Source: Gymnorhina tibicen
Taxonomy: Eukaryota; Chordata; Aves; Passeriformes; Artamidae
Assembly: GCA_013399875.1 (NCBI GenBank)
Contig: VXAZ01006903.1
Coordinates: forward strand, 20,364 to 84,363
DNA: 64,000 nt
Direction: 5' to 3'
Below, one piece after another: positions 34,653-45,925 of the stretch; position 1 is the stretch's first letter; each line of letters opens with the position of its first letter. The notes below the pieces were generated by a model. That model made no database searches. It was not told the origin of the DNA and saw only the letters and a program-made list of their open reading frames with translations. Both the position numbers and the translations under genes were made by a program.

Positions 34653-35745
34653 CGCAGCAGAGACCTTGAATGAATTTCCAACAACTTCCCCTGATCTGAC
34701 ATGTTCCAGAACAGAGAGGTTCTTCTTTTTATGATGATCCCAGGAGTTATGGAGGATTCTGTTATTTTAGGCTACTTTCTACATCCCTCAAAGCTTTCCT
34801 GGGCCGAACAGCTGGAAGTGGGATAAAGCATGAGCTGCAGGACTCTTGAGATGAAATCCTGGTCCTGCCTGATGTACATGGAATCACTGCAGATTTCCTT
34901 CAGATTTTAGGGCTCTGCAATGAGAAATACGTGATCAGACACGAGAAATACCCGTTGTTTGTGCAGCATGAGACTGAGACCCCGGCAAGTTTTGACAACC
35001 AGGAGTGTCTTCCTTTCACATCATGGCCTGCAGCTCCTAGACGTGGATGTTTTCTGTCTGTATGTGTGTGTCTGTGGCTGTGTGTTCATGCACGTAGGCA
35101 TATCTAACATCAGACAACATCCAGAATTATTCTAGACTCTGGTAATTGTGTAAACCTCAGCTCTTCTCAGTTCCCATGGCAACAGGACACTGCACTGAGA
35201 TAGGACTGGTCTTCCCCCGATATGATTTTGATCAGCTCTTTCTGTTGCAAATTAATATCAAATTGGAAGTCAATAATAGATGAAAATAACTTTCAAAGCA
35301 GCAGCCAGGGATGTGAACAGGGCGAGGGGCAGGAAGAATGAAGCCATTCAGCTGTCAGCTGCTTCTGCTAGAAAGCAGAGTAAAACAGAGAGAAAGCTAC
35401 TGATTTTTGTGGAAACTCAGTGTAAAACAGCTTTCAGGAGTATTTCAGTGCAGAACCAGTTATTTAAACTGCATGCAGAATGATAAGCTATAGTCTCCTC
35501 TCTGCATTTTAAGGCCTTCATTCCCAGCTTTTAATTAGACATTGCTTGACTCATCTTTATGTTAAGGACCTGATGATTAGAGGTGACACGTTGCTATAAA
35601 TCCCCTACGCACACTGTCATCCCCTGGAGGCAAAGCCACGCTTACAGCCTCTATTCCCAAAAAAGCCAACAACCTACAAGAAAGAGTGAAAGGGCAATTA
35701 CGATGGAAGCTATGGAAGATTTACGTAAAAACATGTTGTGCTTGA
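34653..35745. other. unique intergenic DNA with RFX-like X-box
   Basis: No gene is recognised. TG-rich sequence lies at about 35050-35090. 'gttcccatggcaac' at 35170-35183 is an RFX X-box palindrome with one mismatch. Confidence 0.45.
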
Positions 35746-35868
35746 TCATGGAATCACAAAATCCCAGAACGGCTTGGGTTGGAAGGGACCTTCTAGATCA
35801 TCTCGTTCCACCCCCTGCTGTGTGCAGGGACACCTTCCTTGGTTGCTCCAAGCCCCCAAGATGATGGC
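35746..35868 (-). mobile_element. CR1 LINE 3' end, antisense
   Basis: 'atggaatcacaaaatcccag', 'ggcttgggttggaagggacc', 'tctagatcatctcgttccac' and 'gtgcagggacaccttccttg' are the CR1 terminus in reverse complement. Confidence 0.93.
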
Positions 35869-37149
35869 CCCATCTGCTTTTTTTTTTAATTGGTTCAGAA
35901 CATGTTAACGGTTTTAAAACTGTGAAACTACTTGGAAGAAATTAATTTCATTTAATCTGGGAGGAAAAAAAAGTGCCTCTATGACTTTGGAGCCAGCATG
36001 CCTAAGTACTGAAATAGAACTCAGGGAAATTTAACTTGGAAAGTCATATTTGTCATGAAAGATTACATCCAAATAGGCGAGGAATAAACAGCTCCACAAA
36101 CCCCATTATTACAAGGCTTCCCTAAACAAATATTCTTTTCCTTTTGGAAATCCTGACTACCCAGCAGACGAAGCTTTTGCCCACATGCTGCTGTTCTGAT
36201 TACAAAACTCCTGGTGCACCATGCACACACACACACATTAAGTACAACTTATGCCTCCCCACAGCTCTTTTTCTTAGCATGAATCCCCAGTGACTTCAGC
36301 AGAAAAGCTCCAGTGGAAATAAAAGCAGTGATCTCAATTGAGCCATAAATTTCAGGGATATGTGTGGTTGTATGTGTTACTTCTATAAATACCAGTGATC
36401 TCTGTGTGAAAACAAGAATCAGAGAATTCCAGCTTAGACTAGCAGTCTTTCCTTTTGAATATATAATCATTCATTTTTCTACCAGATGGACTTTAACCTC
36501 TAATTTTTAAAGTTCAGGGTTTCTGTTCATGAACAGATCTGTTAAAATATATTCTCCGAAAAGCCAGCGCTCTACCCTGATAAATGGGAGAAAGACAGCA
36601 CATACCTAAAGATCTATATGCTGACTCTCCTTGAGTCATCCAGTAAAACAGTAATAAGAAACCTGAGAAAATTCAAAAAAAGCAAACAATTCTGAGTTGG
36701 CTTTTTTACACTGGGGGCAGCCTGCCCATGGAAAACTCCAGTGCGTGGCACTCACTGTCTCCAGGCAGAGGTTTGGGAGGTGTCTCACATCAGGTGTGGC
36801 TTGTGAGCCACTTTTATTGGCTCCTTGCAACGTGCTTTGCCAAGGAATGAAAGAGACTCAGAGAGCTCTGTAAATTCATTAATCTCATAGAGCAATTAGT
36901 GTAAAATCTAGCGAGTGCTAAATGACTGAAAATGAATTAGTTGCAAGATAACATTTAATTTTCAGTAGTGTGCTCGTTTATTTATGTGACATGGCAAACT
37001 TTACAAGGCAAATGCAAACATTTAGACCCTGATCCCGCAACTGCCATGAAAGAAAACAGTTTTTCCTCACTTTTCTACCAAAACTGAAAGTTTCTGATTG
37101 ACCAGTCAGGAGCTACGTGGAAGAATGGGTTACTGCTCTAGATGGTAGC
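35869..37149. other. unique intergenic DNA
   Basis: No gene is recognised. A short (ca)n run lies at about 36223-36238, and a T-run follows the CR1 at about 35878-35887. Confidence 0.5.
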
Positions 37150-37541
37150 TGGATTTGAGGATCAGAGGGATGGAGCAGAGGAAAGAATTGGGAATGGTCG
37201 GCCTGGAGAACAGAAGCTTTGGGGTGACCTCATCGTGACACTCCAGTGCCTGAAGGAGCTGACAGGAAACATGGAGAGAGACAATTTACAAGGGATGGAG
37301 GGACAGGACACAGGGAATGGCTTCCCACTGCCAGAGGGCAGGGATAGATGGGATATTGGGAAGGAATTGTTCCCTGTGAGAGTGGGCAGGCCCTGGCACA
37401 GGGTGCCCACAGAAGCTGTGGCTGCCCCTGGATCCCTGGGAGTGTCCAACGCCAGGCTGGACGGGGCTTGGAGCAACCTGGGATAGTGGAAGGTGTCCCT
37501 GCCCATGGCAGGGGGTGAGACTGGATGGGCTTTAATTTCCA
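37150..37541 (+). mobile_element. CR1 LINE 3' region, sense, missing its 3' tip
   Basis: 'tggcctggagaacagaagct'-type sequence, 'gacaggacacagggaatggc', 'gatgggatattgggaaggaa', 'gctgtggctgcccctggatc' and 'gatagtggaaggtgtccctg' give about 390 bases of CR1. The copy stops at 'gatgggctttaa' (about 37535) and lacks the last 40 or so bases (ttccaacccaaaccattctg and terminal repeat). CR1 copies normally keep the 3' end, so a deletion has probably occurred. Confidence 0.93.
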
Positions 37542-39671
37542 TCTGGGAATAAAGTAAAAAAACCCCCAATCTATCACGTTTAAATATTTGAACAAGTTGT
37601 GGAGAGTTTGGGAGTCTCTGGTGCCTTTCAAGATCCAAGTGACCTGCTCTGCAGTCTGAGAGGTTTGTCATGAAAACCTTTTTTTTTTTTGAGAAACACC
37701 TCTGACTTTTGTGACTCCTTTTCACAGCTCTGAGCCCACCACCATTCCATTCCCTATCTCCCTCCCTCCCTTCCTTCTGTAGGCCTTCACCCAGTAGAAA
37801 TTACTGATCTTATGAAGTATCTTGCTCTTGGATTCTCAGCAGGAGAAGATCCCACAGAGTCAACCACAAACACACATTACTGGATCTGTTGTTATTGTCC
37901 CTCACATTTGCTCCTAATTTCCATTCAGAAGAATGAAAATGTAACTGCACTGTTCTCTTAACCCAGAATAACTTCGATATTTAAAAAAAAATGTCCACTG
38001 GAGAAAATTATTAGCTGATGTAACTTGATTTATTAAAAGTTAAATTGAAGGAAATAGGTTCATCCTTACCAATAGGATTTTTCTCACTTTTTCTGGAGAA
38101 AACAAGTAGATGCCCCTTTTAATTGAGAAAGTGCCTTTTATTATTGCTTGAATATATTAGTTTTACCTAATAATTCATTCATCAGGGACACTACGCCAAA
38201 TTAATTGTAAAGGAGGAATGAAGCATTAACATTTAAACACCTATTACACTATTCTTAAAACAGTTAAATGGCTGTATTAAAATAACACAGCAATGCTTAA
38301 ATCAACAATTCCTGTCTTTTAAGTTCAGCTGGCTCCATCCATACTACCAGCAAGATAATTAAGCACTGGTACTTTTGCCTTTTGGCTACTAATAGATTAG
38401 CATGAACAGCAAATACAACCAGAGAAATAGCTCACTATGTTCTTTTAATAGGCATATTTTAAAAATGAATACAAAGTTAGAGGGATATACTTGAAAAAAA
38501 AAAATTCCTGAAAAAAAAAAAGAAGAAATTTTCCTAAAAATCTAGCGCAAAACATGTAGGTTTCGTTCCTGTGCTTTATTTATTTAATTCTTTTTTGCTC
38601 ATTTTGCTCTTACCAAGCTTCCCCTGGGGTTGTTTCAAGTACTCGTATTATCTTAAGTCTATTAAAGTAAAGCTGAAATGCCCTGTGATTTTTTTCCCCT
38701 TTATATTCTTTTGAAGAACCCATTTCTTGTCTTGCAGCCATTGAATCGAATGAAAAGACTGCATTATGTACCAATCATGTTTTAACATCTAAAAGTGCAG
38801 TTTACATTTACTCCTAAGCCTGGGAAGGTGGAGAAGAACAAAGCCTATGTGCTCAGGTTTTAAGATCTGCATGGTTCTGACTTATTGTTTGAGAAATCAT
38901 TTCTGGCACTGTTTAAATGAACACTTTACATTAACTGGCTGCACTGATGTGTTTCCCATTAAAAAAAAAAAGAAGAAAAAAATTAAGTAAGTAAAAGGAA
39001 ACAAGAAAAGAAGACATAAAGGTGGCCCAGGTTCACAAGCAGCTTTAAATACTGCAGCCTCCATAGTTTTCTGTGAGAGAACATGAGCAGCTCTCTGCCC
39101 TTGTACCACTCTAACAAGAAAATCCAGGGTGTAAAACACCGAGTAGTTACATGAAATTTTCCTTTCCCATTTGTGCCCATGCTCTTCATTTCAAATACAA
39201 AATGTGCTGGAGAGAAAGGGACGGTGACAGAACTGCATGAAGTGTCGCCCACAGGCCACAGCATCATAAAACCTCTCAGTGACAGGAATTAGTCAAAGTT
39301 AAATTCGGAATGCCACGTGGTTTGGCAGAGACTCAGCTCCAGGAGCCAGGGTCAGGCTGAGGGGTGACACGGACAGCAGTTCCTGGAGAAACCTTGGAAT
39401 GCAAGAGGGTGCTGTGGGTTTGTAAAGCTGATGAAATAATAGTATCAGCAATACAGGGAAGGCTTAATATTTCAGGCAACTATTTCTTCACAAGCTGTAT
39501 CAGGCAAAGAGTTAACTCCCTGGGGACTGTGTCCTTCCTTCCTCCCTTCCTTCCTTCCTCCCTGCCTTCCTCTTTTCTCCCAGAAATACGCAGCAGAAAT
39601 CTTTTGTGGGGACCAAGTTTTTCTTTCTCCAGCTTCTCAAACCGGGCCTTTTATTTCGGTCGAGACGCCTG
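37542..39671. other. unique intergenic DNA
   Basis: No gene is recognised. Poly-T lies near 37679-37690, A-runs near 38490-38520 and 38961-38971, and a CCTT-type simple repeat at 39533-39575. The 126-codon plus frame at 39364-39744 passes through that simple repeat and is not credible as a gene. Confidence 0.5.
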
Positions 39672-40350
39672 TCCAATTTTAGCTGTGCTGCCAGGCACCC
39701 GCTCAGCTGCTCTTGCACTCAGCTTTGGGAAGAAAATGAGATGAAAAACCCCTGGGTCAAGATGAAGGTGGGGAGATCACTCACCAATTACCTTCATGGG
39801 CAAAACTGACTTACCCAGGGGAAACTAACACAACTAATTGCCAATTAAAATAGGGTTGGGCAGTGAGAAATAAATTAAAAGCCCACCTTCATTGCCAGCT
39901 CCCCTGCATCCTTCCCAAACAGCACAGAGGGCGTGGAGAATGGGGAGCTCTGGCTGGTCCGTGATACTTCACCCCTGTCCCTCCTTCCTCCTCTCACCTT
40001 CCCCCTGTCTGTGCCCATGGGCTGCAATCCTGCAGGATAACCCTGCTTCAGGGTGGGACTCAGTCCTTGCCAGGGTCCTCTCCACAGGCTCTGGGGAAAT
40101 ACCTGCTCCACTGGAGTCTCTTCCATGAAATGAAGGGTAAACTCTGCTCCAGCACCTGGAAAATCTTCTCCCCCTCTTTCTTTTCTGATCTTCATGTCCA
40201 CTTTTCTTTTTCTCACTTTTCCCCCTTCACTCCTCACTGCCTGTGCAAGTGTTTTCCCCCTTCTTAAATATATTTTCACATCAGAGCAGCCCTGTATGCT
40301 TCCCCCCTCTCCTCCAAAAATCCTGGCCACTGACATCACTGACTGGAGCT
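39672..40350 (-). mobile_element. avian ERV LTR-type element, about 680 bp, antisense
   Basis: Successive blocks agree in order with a very common avian ERVL-type repeat as I remember it: 'tgctgccaggcacccgctca', 'cctgggtcaagatgaaggtg', 'gagatcactcaccaattacc', 'ttcatgggcaaaactgactt', 'ttgccaattaaaataggg', 'gagaaataaattaaaagccc', then 'ctgctccagcacctggaaaa' and 'cttcttaaatatattttcac'. It has diverged and carries no coding region. The family name and orientation need a search. Frames on both strands here (e.g. 39875-40339 minus) are incidental. Confidence 0.55.
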
Positions 40351-40849
40351 CTCTATCCCACTGCAGTCTCTGATAGGAGCTTCTTTATCTTCATCCACTT
40401 CTTAAGAAAGGAATTAGCCAAACAATTAGCAATTTAGATAGTAAGAGTTGGAGGTTATAGCCATGATGAAGTTCTGGGGCCTGAGAGAGCAGCTAGAGGA
40501 ATAAATTCAGATTATTTGTACCTGGCAGAGCAGGTATACCTGGCAGCGTGGCAAAGAAAAAAAAAAATGTTTCTTACAGATCAGTTTAAATAATTCTGGT
40601 CAGGTTTCTCCACCTGCTTTTGCCTGGGTAACAAAGTGATTGTTTTAGAAAGAACAAATAATGAAAATAACTTCTGGGACTTATAAACACTGCAAACGGT
40701 GAATTAAAATTATACTTTTTATTTCTGGATGGTAAAAAAGTGTTTCTTGAGATTGGTAGTCAGTGCTCTTTCAAAAGAAGGCGAATTGCAAGCTTTGTGT
40801 GTGTTGGGTTGTGTCCTCACTAACGAGATCAGCTGGTACCTCCCTCAAA
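40351..40849. other. unique intergenic DNA
   Basis: No gene is recognised. On the minus strand an 'aataaa' lies at 40718-40723, about 130 bases beyond the stop of the long frame at 40850-41656. Confidence 0.45.
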
Positions 40850-41656
40850 TCATTTAGGATTTACCCGGTATCCACATGCAAAAATGTTCCACGTGGCTGA
40901 TAGAGAGGCCAAAACCAGCTCAGGTTGTGCCCAGAACTTCCAGAGGTAAAGCCCTCGAGTGTCTGGAGCTGGAAATCTGCCTCGGGGGGTTTCAGGCACA
41001 AATGTGGTTTTCAAACAGTTCCTTTTACGACGTGAACTAAAACTGCTCCGGTGGCTGTGGGGACACTTCAGGATGGTCTCCATGACAAACAACAGCAGCT
41101 GTAAAAGCCACTCTCTCTGTGCAGCCAAAGCAGAGGCATGTGACGCCAGTAAATCGTTATTAGGCAGAATAAAATTAATGTATTTGGGCTCAGAACAAAC
41201 TAGTAAGTGTAGTAACACAGTGTGGCCAGGGACTGCAAACAGGGTTGGCAAATCCAGACACACTGGCACAGGAGGATGAGCAAGGTGCCCACCGAGACAG
41301 CAACAAATAGGAGACAGGCAAGTGATAAAAATTGCCAGGCTAAGGAAAAGATGAGCATAAGGGGCTGCAAAAGGGCAGAACTTCCCCCCCCCCGCCCCCA
41401 GGAGACAACAGGGATGTTTGGTGAAGCCAGAAAACCAAATTAATGTGAACAATGGCTGGGGTTCCACTTTAGGGGGGTTTGGGCAGAAACCTAAAAATGT
41501 CACAAATGTAACAAAGGGGAAAAAAAAGAAGTTGAAGAAAATAAGAAGGTTCACGTTGGTTTCAACTTCTGTCCTCACAGACCTCTCAAGGCCTAAGTGA
41601 CCAGGAACCTCGGAGGACTGTGTCCATCTCCACCATTTCCATGGCACCAGCTCCAT
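40850..41656 (-). other. long ATG open frame (268 codons), coding status doubtful
   Basis: Reading the minus strand from the ATG at 41656-41654 to the stop at 40852-40850 gives 268 codons. The frame stays open upstream to 41749, but only from a TTG. The ATG context is strong (A at -3, G at +4). The predicted protein has two hydrophobic stretches, near residues 40-60 (phenylalanine-rich) and about 105-125, and a basic patch 'SSRRKRN' near residue 205. I recognise no domain. Against coding: the frame contains a 10-C run and an 8-A run on the plus strand, and no repeat or gene family is evident. It may be chance, a lineage-specific ORF or part of a non-coding transcript. Confidence 0.15.
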
Positions 41657-42729
41657 GGTAGCAGTGCTTGTAGATAATTTAAAAGCAATTTTTGAAGCCC
41701 TGCAGCTCTTTTGTTTGTAGGGCTGATGGCAAATAATGTGTAAGAACAAGCAACTGGTTAGGAAATTTATTGTCCATGAAGGAATTTAATAAAGTTTAAT
41801 TTTTTTTCTTTGATTTTAAAACTAGTTTGATTATCAGTTTTCTAAACACCTCCATCACGAGTATTTAAAATTCTCTAATCAATAGGTAATGCATTCACAC
41901 AAGCACATACAGATTGCTCTGCAACATTAACATGGATTTTGCTGTGGGTAAGGGCTTTGAGCTCTGACAGGGCCACTTTTTACAAAATATGTGGATTTCT
42001 CTTGGCCAAGATGGATTGCTGAGCTTTCTTGGGTAAAGACAGGAATAATTACTCTAAGCTGAACGGTGATGGAGCCTTACTGCAATAAATGCTGCTCTAC
42101 AGAATAAATTGAAGAGCTCCACGCCGAATCTCCCTGACAAACACCAGGGTAGATGTAGAGCAGCAGCTCAGCGGTCATTTAGACAGAATCTGTTTTTTCA
42201 GCAGTGGGCAAAAACAGGTTCAGAGGGGAAAACACAAGGAAAAGGCAGTGGTACACACTCCCCTGAATAATTTTGTTGTCCCAGCCTCTAACCAAAGATG
42301 TTCCGGAGAGAAAACACGTCGTTAAACACCTCTCCTAATCCTCCAGTGCTCTGCTCTCCCATGCTCCTGCTCAGTTTTCCCTGATATTTCCACCCCACGC
42401 TGTTCTGTGATAACAAGTCCCACAGGTCCCACAAATCCGCTGCCAGAGCTGGGGTTTGTTGGCCTTGAGCTGCCTGTTTCACCAGGGATCATCCTGGGAG
42501 AAACACGGAATGATTCCTTTCCCTCCTGTCGCGTCAGTGCCCAGCTCAATCTCCTTTCTGCCCCAGGATTCCAGGGCAATCCTGGAAGCCGTTCCCCAAC
42601 TCTGTCACCCGCCTGATCCTTCACAGAAACATCCCAAATCCTGTCTCCTCTTCTAGATAAGGCAGTTTTGTAGAATAGATCAATTAAGCAAATTGTCCAA
42701 TACTACAGATGGTCAAGTCAAGTGATGGA
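41657..42729. other. unique intergenic DNA
   Basis: No gene is recognised. 42290-42660 has overlapping frames on both strands (60-100 codons) without domain features. Confidence 0.5.
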
Positions 42730-42842
42730 TGTTGGCAGCCGGCAAATGCGGCGTGGTTTAGTGAGAATGGGAAATTTGGGCAAAGGTTGGACTTGCTGAT
42801 CTTCTCTGACCTTAATGATTCCATGATTCCCTGACTGTATGA
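42730..42842 (+). mobile_element. CR1 LINE 3' end, sense
   Basis: 'ggcgtggtttagtgagaatg', 'ggcaaaggttggacttgctg', 'atcttctctgaccttaatga' and 'ttccatgattccctga' are the CR1 terminus of the 'ggttggacttgatgatctt' subfamily. Confidence 0.88.
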
Positions 42843-43383
42843 ATCTAAGGATGCTTTGCCATTTAACAGGTTTATTCATTTGGGCTGAAGCCCCTGAACT
42901 TCCCTAAAAAATTCCCAGGAAGGAAAAGGTACCACTGACCAGCAAGAAAATGCTGCGTGCCATCAGACTGCTTTGTCTGGATGGTTACAGAAAGAATTTC
43001 GGGAGATTATCCACTGATTGGGGACACAGGTAGATTTGAAATGGATTGAAATATAGTTGGTTGCACGCCATAATTTCTGTGGATTAATGCTTATTCCAGT
43101 CTGATAGGATTTGCTCAGATTGTATGTGAGTATTGCAAGTTCTGGGAGTTATCTGTAGAGAATAATCTGGGAATTATCTTGCACCGAGCAGGAGCAAAAT
43201 CCTCTTCACAGTTCCTGACACCAATCCAATTAGTACAAAGTAACCTGCATTCGTTTTCGTCCAAGCACAATACCTATTAGAAATGAGTGAGTTTGGGTTT
43301 GTTTCGTGTATTTTCCATCTATCTGAAAATGAATAATGTGGATTTGTCTACAAACACTATTTAGAAATCAGTGCCCGAAATAC
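42843..43383. other. unique AT-rich intergenic DNA
   Basis: Nothing is recognised. Confidence 0.5.
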
Positions 43384-43495
43384 ATTTCATAGAATGATGA
43401 AACCACAGAATATCCCCAGCTGGAAGGGACCTACAGGGATCAGGGAGTCCAACTCCTGTCTGTGCAAATATTTGTTACCAGACTCCATGAAAAGC
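43384..43495 (-). mobile_element. CR1 LINE 3' end (different subfamily), antisense
   Basis: 'ttcatagaatgatgaaacca', 'cagaatatccccagctggaa', 'gggacctacagggatcaggg' and 'agtccaactcctgtctgtgc' correspond to the CR1 subfamily whose terminus reads '…ctggaagggacccacaaggatcat…gagtccaactcc'. The copy at 56.97 kb is the same type. Confidence 0.82.
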
Positions 43496-43637
43496 TACAA
43501 CCGCAGTTCAGGACTTCAGAGAGAGATTTGGAGGTTTAGAATTTTTTAAAAAAATGGGCCTCTATTCAGAAAGCTGGGTGGGGTGGAGGGGCTGTGCAAT
43601 GTGTGAAGATCCCTGGAACTAAAGAAAGACTTGAAAA

Positions 43638-43688
43638 TCTAAGAATCACAGAATGGTTTGGGTTGGAAGGGAATTTAGGATCATGAGT
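43638..43688 (-). mobile_element. very short CR1 3' terminus, antisense
   Basis: 'aagaatcacagaatggtttg' followed by 'ggttggaagggaatttagga' is about 50 bases of CR1 terminus, among the shortest in the window. Confidence 0.85.
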
Positions 43689-45744
43689 GCTTGGGCTGAT
43701 TCTTAAATAACAAAAAGTAATAATAAACAGTTTCAGACCTCACTGTGTTGATAAATAACTTCTCCCCACCACCAAACGAAGAAATACTTTGGATAAAAAT
43801 GTTCAGCTGTCCACGTGGCTCCCACAAATTAATTAATAAATAAATAGTTACCAACCTCACACACAGTTTTATTCCAACTTTTAGAAGCAAGACATAAATA
43901 CACTGTCTTGTAAGTGGACTTGGTACTGTGCTCAGAAACAGCCTAATATTAGATTATTAATTTCTAGAGTAATTTGAATCTTGGAGAACAGATTTGGTAG
44001 CAGAGTTGTATTTTTAGTGTAAAATTCAGAGGTAGTGAGTGACATAAAGAAACTCTAACTCCTATAATTCCCAGGACTCAGCTGTGGAAGTTTGAAGACT
44101 GTTTGAACTTCATGCATTAGGCAAACATTTTAATTTTGAAGGGGACTATATATTGGGAATTACATCATTTAATCTGCGAGAAAGACTTCTCCTTGAAATT
44201 AACACAGCCAGATTGTTCCACCATATGTTTCTCCTAAATTTCCCCGAGTATTCCAGGAGTCAACCAAACTTTAGCATATTTTAGCTTGTCTGTCTTTAGA
44301 TGCAGAACCGGTCTGGCCAGCAAGAGCTGCGTGTTGTATAACCACCCGAGCACCAGGCACGCATTCCTGCATGAAATGTGCTTTCTAGGAGGATAGTGGG
44401 ATGTCTTTTCCTCGGGAAGGCTTTCTTACTGGAATATATTGTTTACAGACCATGCTGCAGAGCCCGTTGTTCTGGCTGCTTCCCGCACAAACTCCCTGTC
44501 AGCCTGAGACGTGTTAAATTGTCCATTTTCAATGGGCACGGGCGATGGAAAAGCGCTTAATGAGTTTAAATTTGCCACCGAGAGGGAAATCCACGAGGAG
44601 GAATTGGTAGAGAATTAATTTAACCAGCCCCCTCTAAACAACCACCCCAGCAAATAACTGAGCTGCAAGGTGCCAATACCGAGTTCGCACAGCACTTTTA
44701 ATTTAGCTGCACAGCAGCAATTATTCTCTTTTAACTCCCAGGACCTGGGGAATGGAGAGGTGCAGCAATAATTCATGGCAGTTTCTTTTCCCTGGTAAAG
44801 AGGCAGAATCTGTGCTACGGGGCCCTGCAACAGGATTTTGCAGTTCAAGTGGCTGAATATTGCTTTTCGGAACAGGGGTTGCACTTCAGCAGAGTCAGGT
44901 TGCAGTCAAACTTCACGAGAACGGGTAGAAACGATGTAGTGCATGAATACGCCTAATTTCAGTTATTTTGGACACAGCCAGGACAGATAAAGGGGGAAAT
45001 AACCAATGTCTGGAGAATTTTAAAAAGCAGCTGACACTTGCAAAATCGTGCTCCATATTACCTCGCAATAATCGTTAATTTGCCTGTAACTCCTCAATCA
45101 AAACAGAGCCTCTGAATCATATCAGCCCTTGCAATTTCACCAGTATTGCTTGAAATACATAAATAAAAATGGAAAACAAGCACCATCTAACTTATTTGAC
45201 AGCCTAGCTGACTACACTGAATAGCAAGATCATGCAAACCGCTGCTTCTTTGCTGCAATTAGAGTGATTGATAGAGATTGAACAACTGAAAATGCACAAG
45301 ACCTGGCAAAAATCTAATTAGCTAAAACCAGAAAAAGTATTACACTGTGAGCAGATCCTGGCAAATAATTGATTTAGAGGGGAAAAACTGTGTGTTGGGT
45401 GGAAGAATGAGGACAGGCTTTGATCAGTCGCTGAAATTTCAAACCACCCATTTTGATAATTCTGGTGGAAGAAAAGGTAAGAAGTTGATTCCTAGAAAGC
45501 TGAAAACCTTCTTCAAGGCAATTAAAAAAAATTTTTAATTTTTTTAAATTGAAGTTAAGAGGTGTGATTATAAATATGGTGACATATTGGGAGAGCCCTT
45601 ACAGAGAGGTCCAGCCGTAGGAGATATACCCTTTATTTTAGAAGGTTGTTTAATTTTTTTTTTTTTACAGGAGAACTAAAACCAAAAACTTCCAAGGTTT
45701 TCAGGCTTCAGCAATTAATTTTAGCAGTTACATTCCTAACACCC
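43689..45744. other. repeat-poor unique DNA, candidate conserved non-coding region
   Basis: There is no gene or recognised transposon over 2 kb. 44480-45300 is rich in TAAT-type words (for example 'aataatcgttaatttg' at about 45066) in otherwise complex DNA. This is typical of, but not proof of, developmental enhancers. 45655-45667 is a T-run. Confidence 0.4.
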
Positions 45745-45925
45745 CGAAGGGAGCTCCGGTTTGAGGATGCAGGGATGGGGTTGGAAAAGCTAAAGCCTGC
45801 CTGGAGTTGGATTTGGAAAGGGATGTGAAGGGCAGCAAAAAGGGCTTCTGGAGGGATGTGAGCAGCAAAAGGAAGACTAGGAAAAAAAGTGGGTCCACTG
45901 GTCAGTGGTGCAAGGAATCATTCAG
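45745..45925 (+). mobile_element. CR1 LINE ORF2 fragment, sense, isolated
   Basis: In one frame the bases from about 45765 to 45910 encode a peptide with 'KAKACLELDLERDVKGSKKG' followed by 'SSKRKTRKK'. This is the same ORF2 endonuclease-RT linker region as at 32.7-32.85 kb, but from a different CR1 lineage. Both flanks are cut off: no RT core and no 3'UTR follow. Confidence 0.72.

Noticed and set aside
37162..37725. 187-codon minus-strand frame
   Set aside because: It is antisense translation of the CR1 at 37150-37541.
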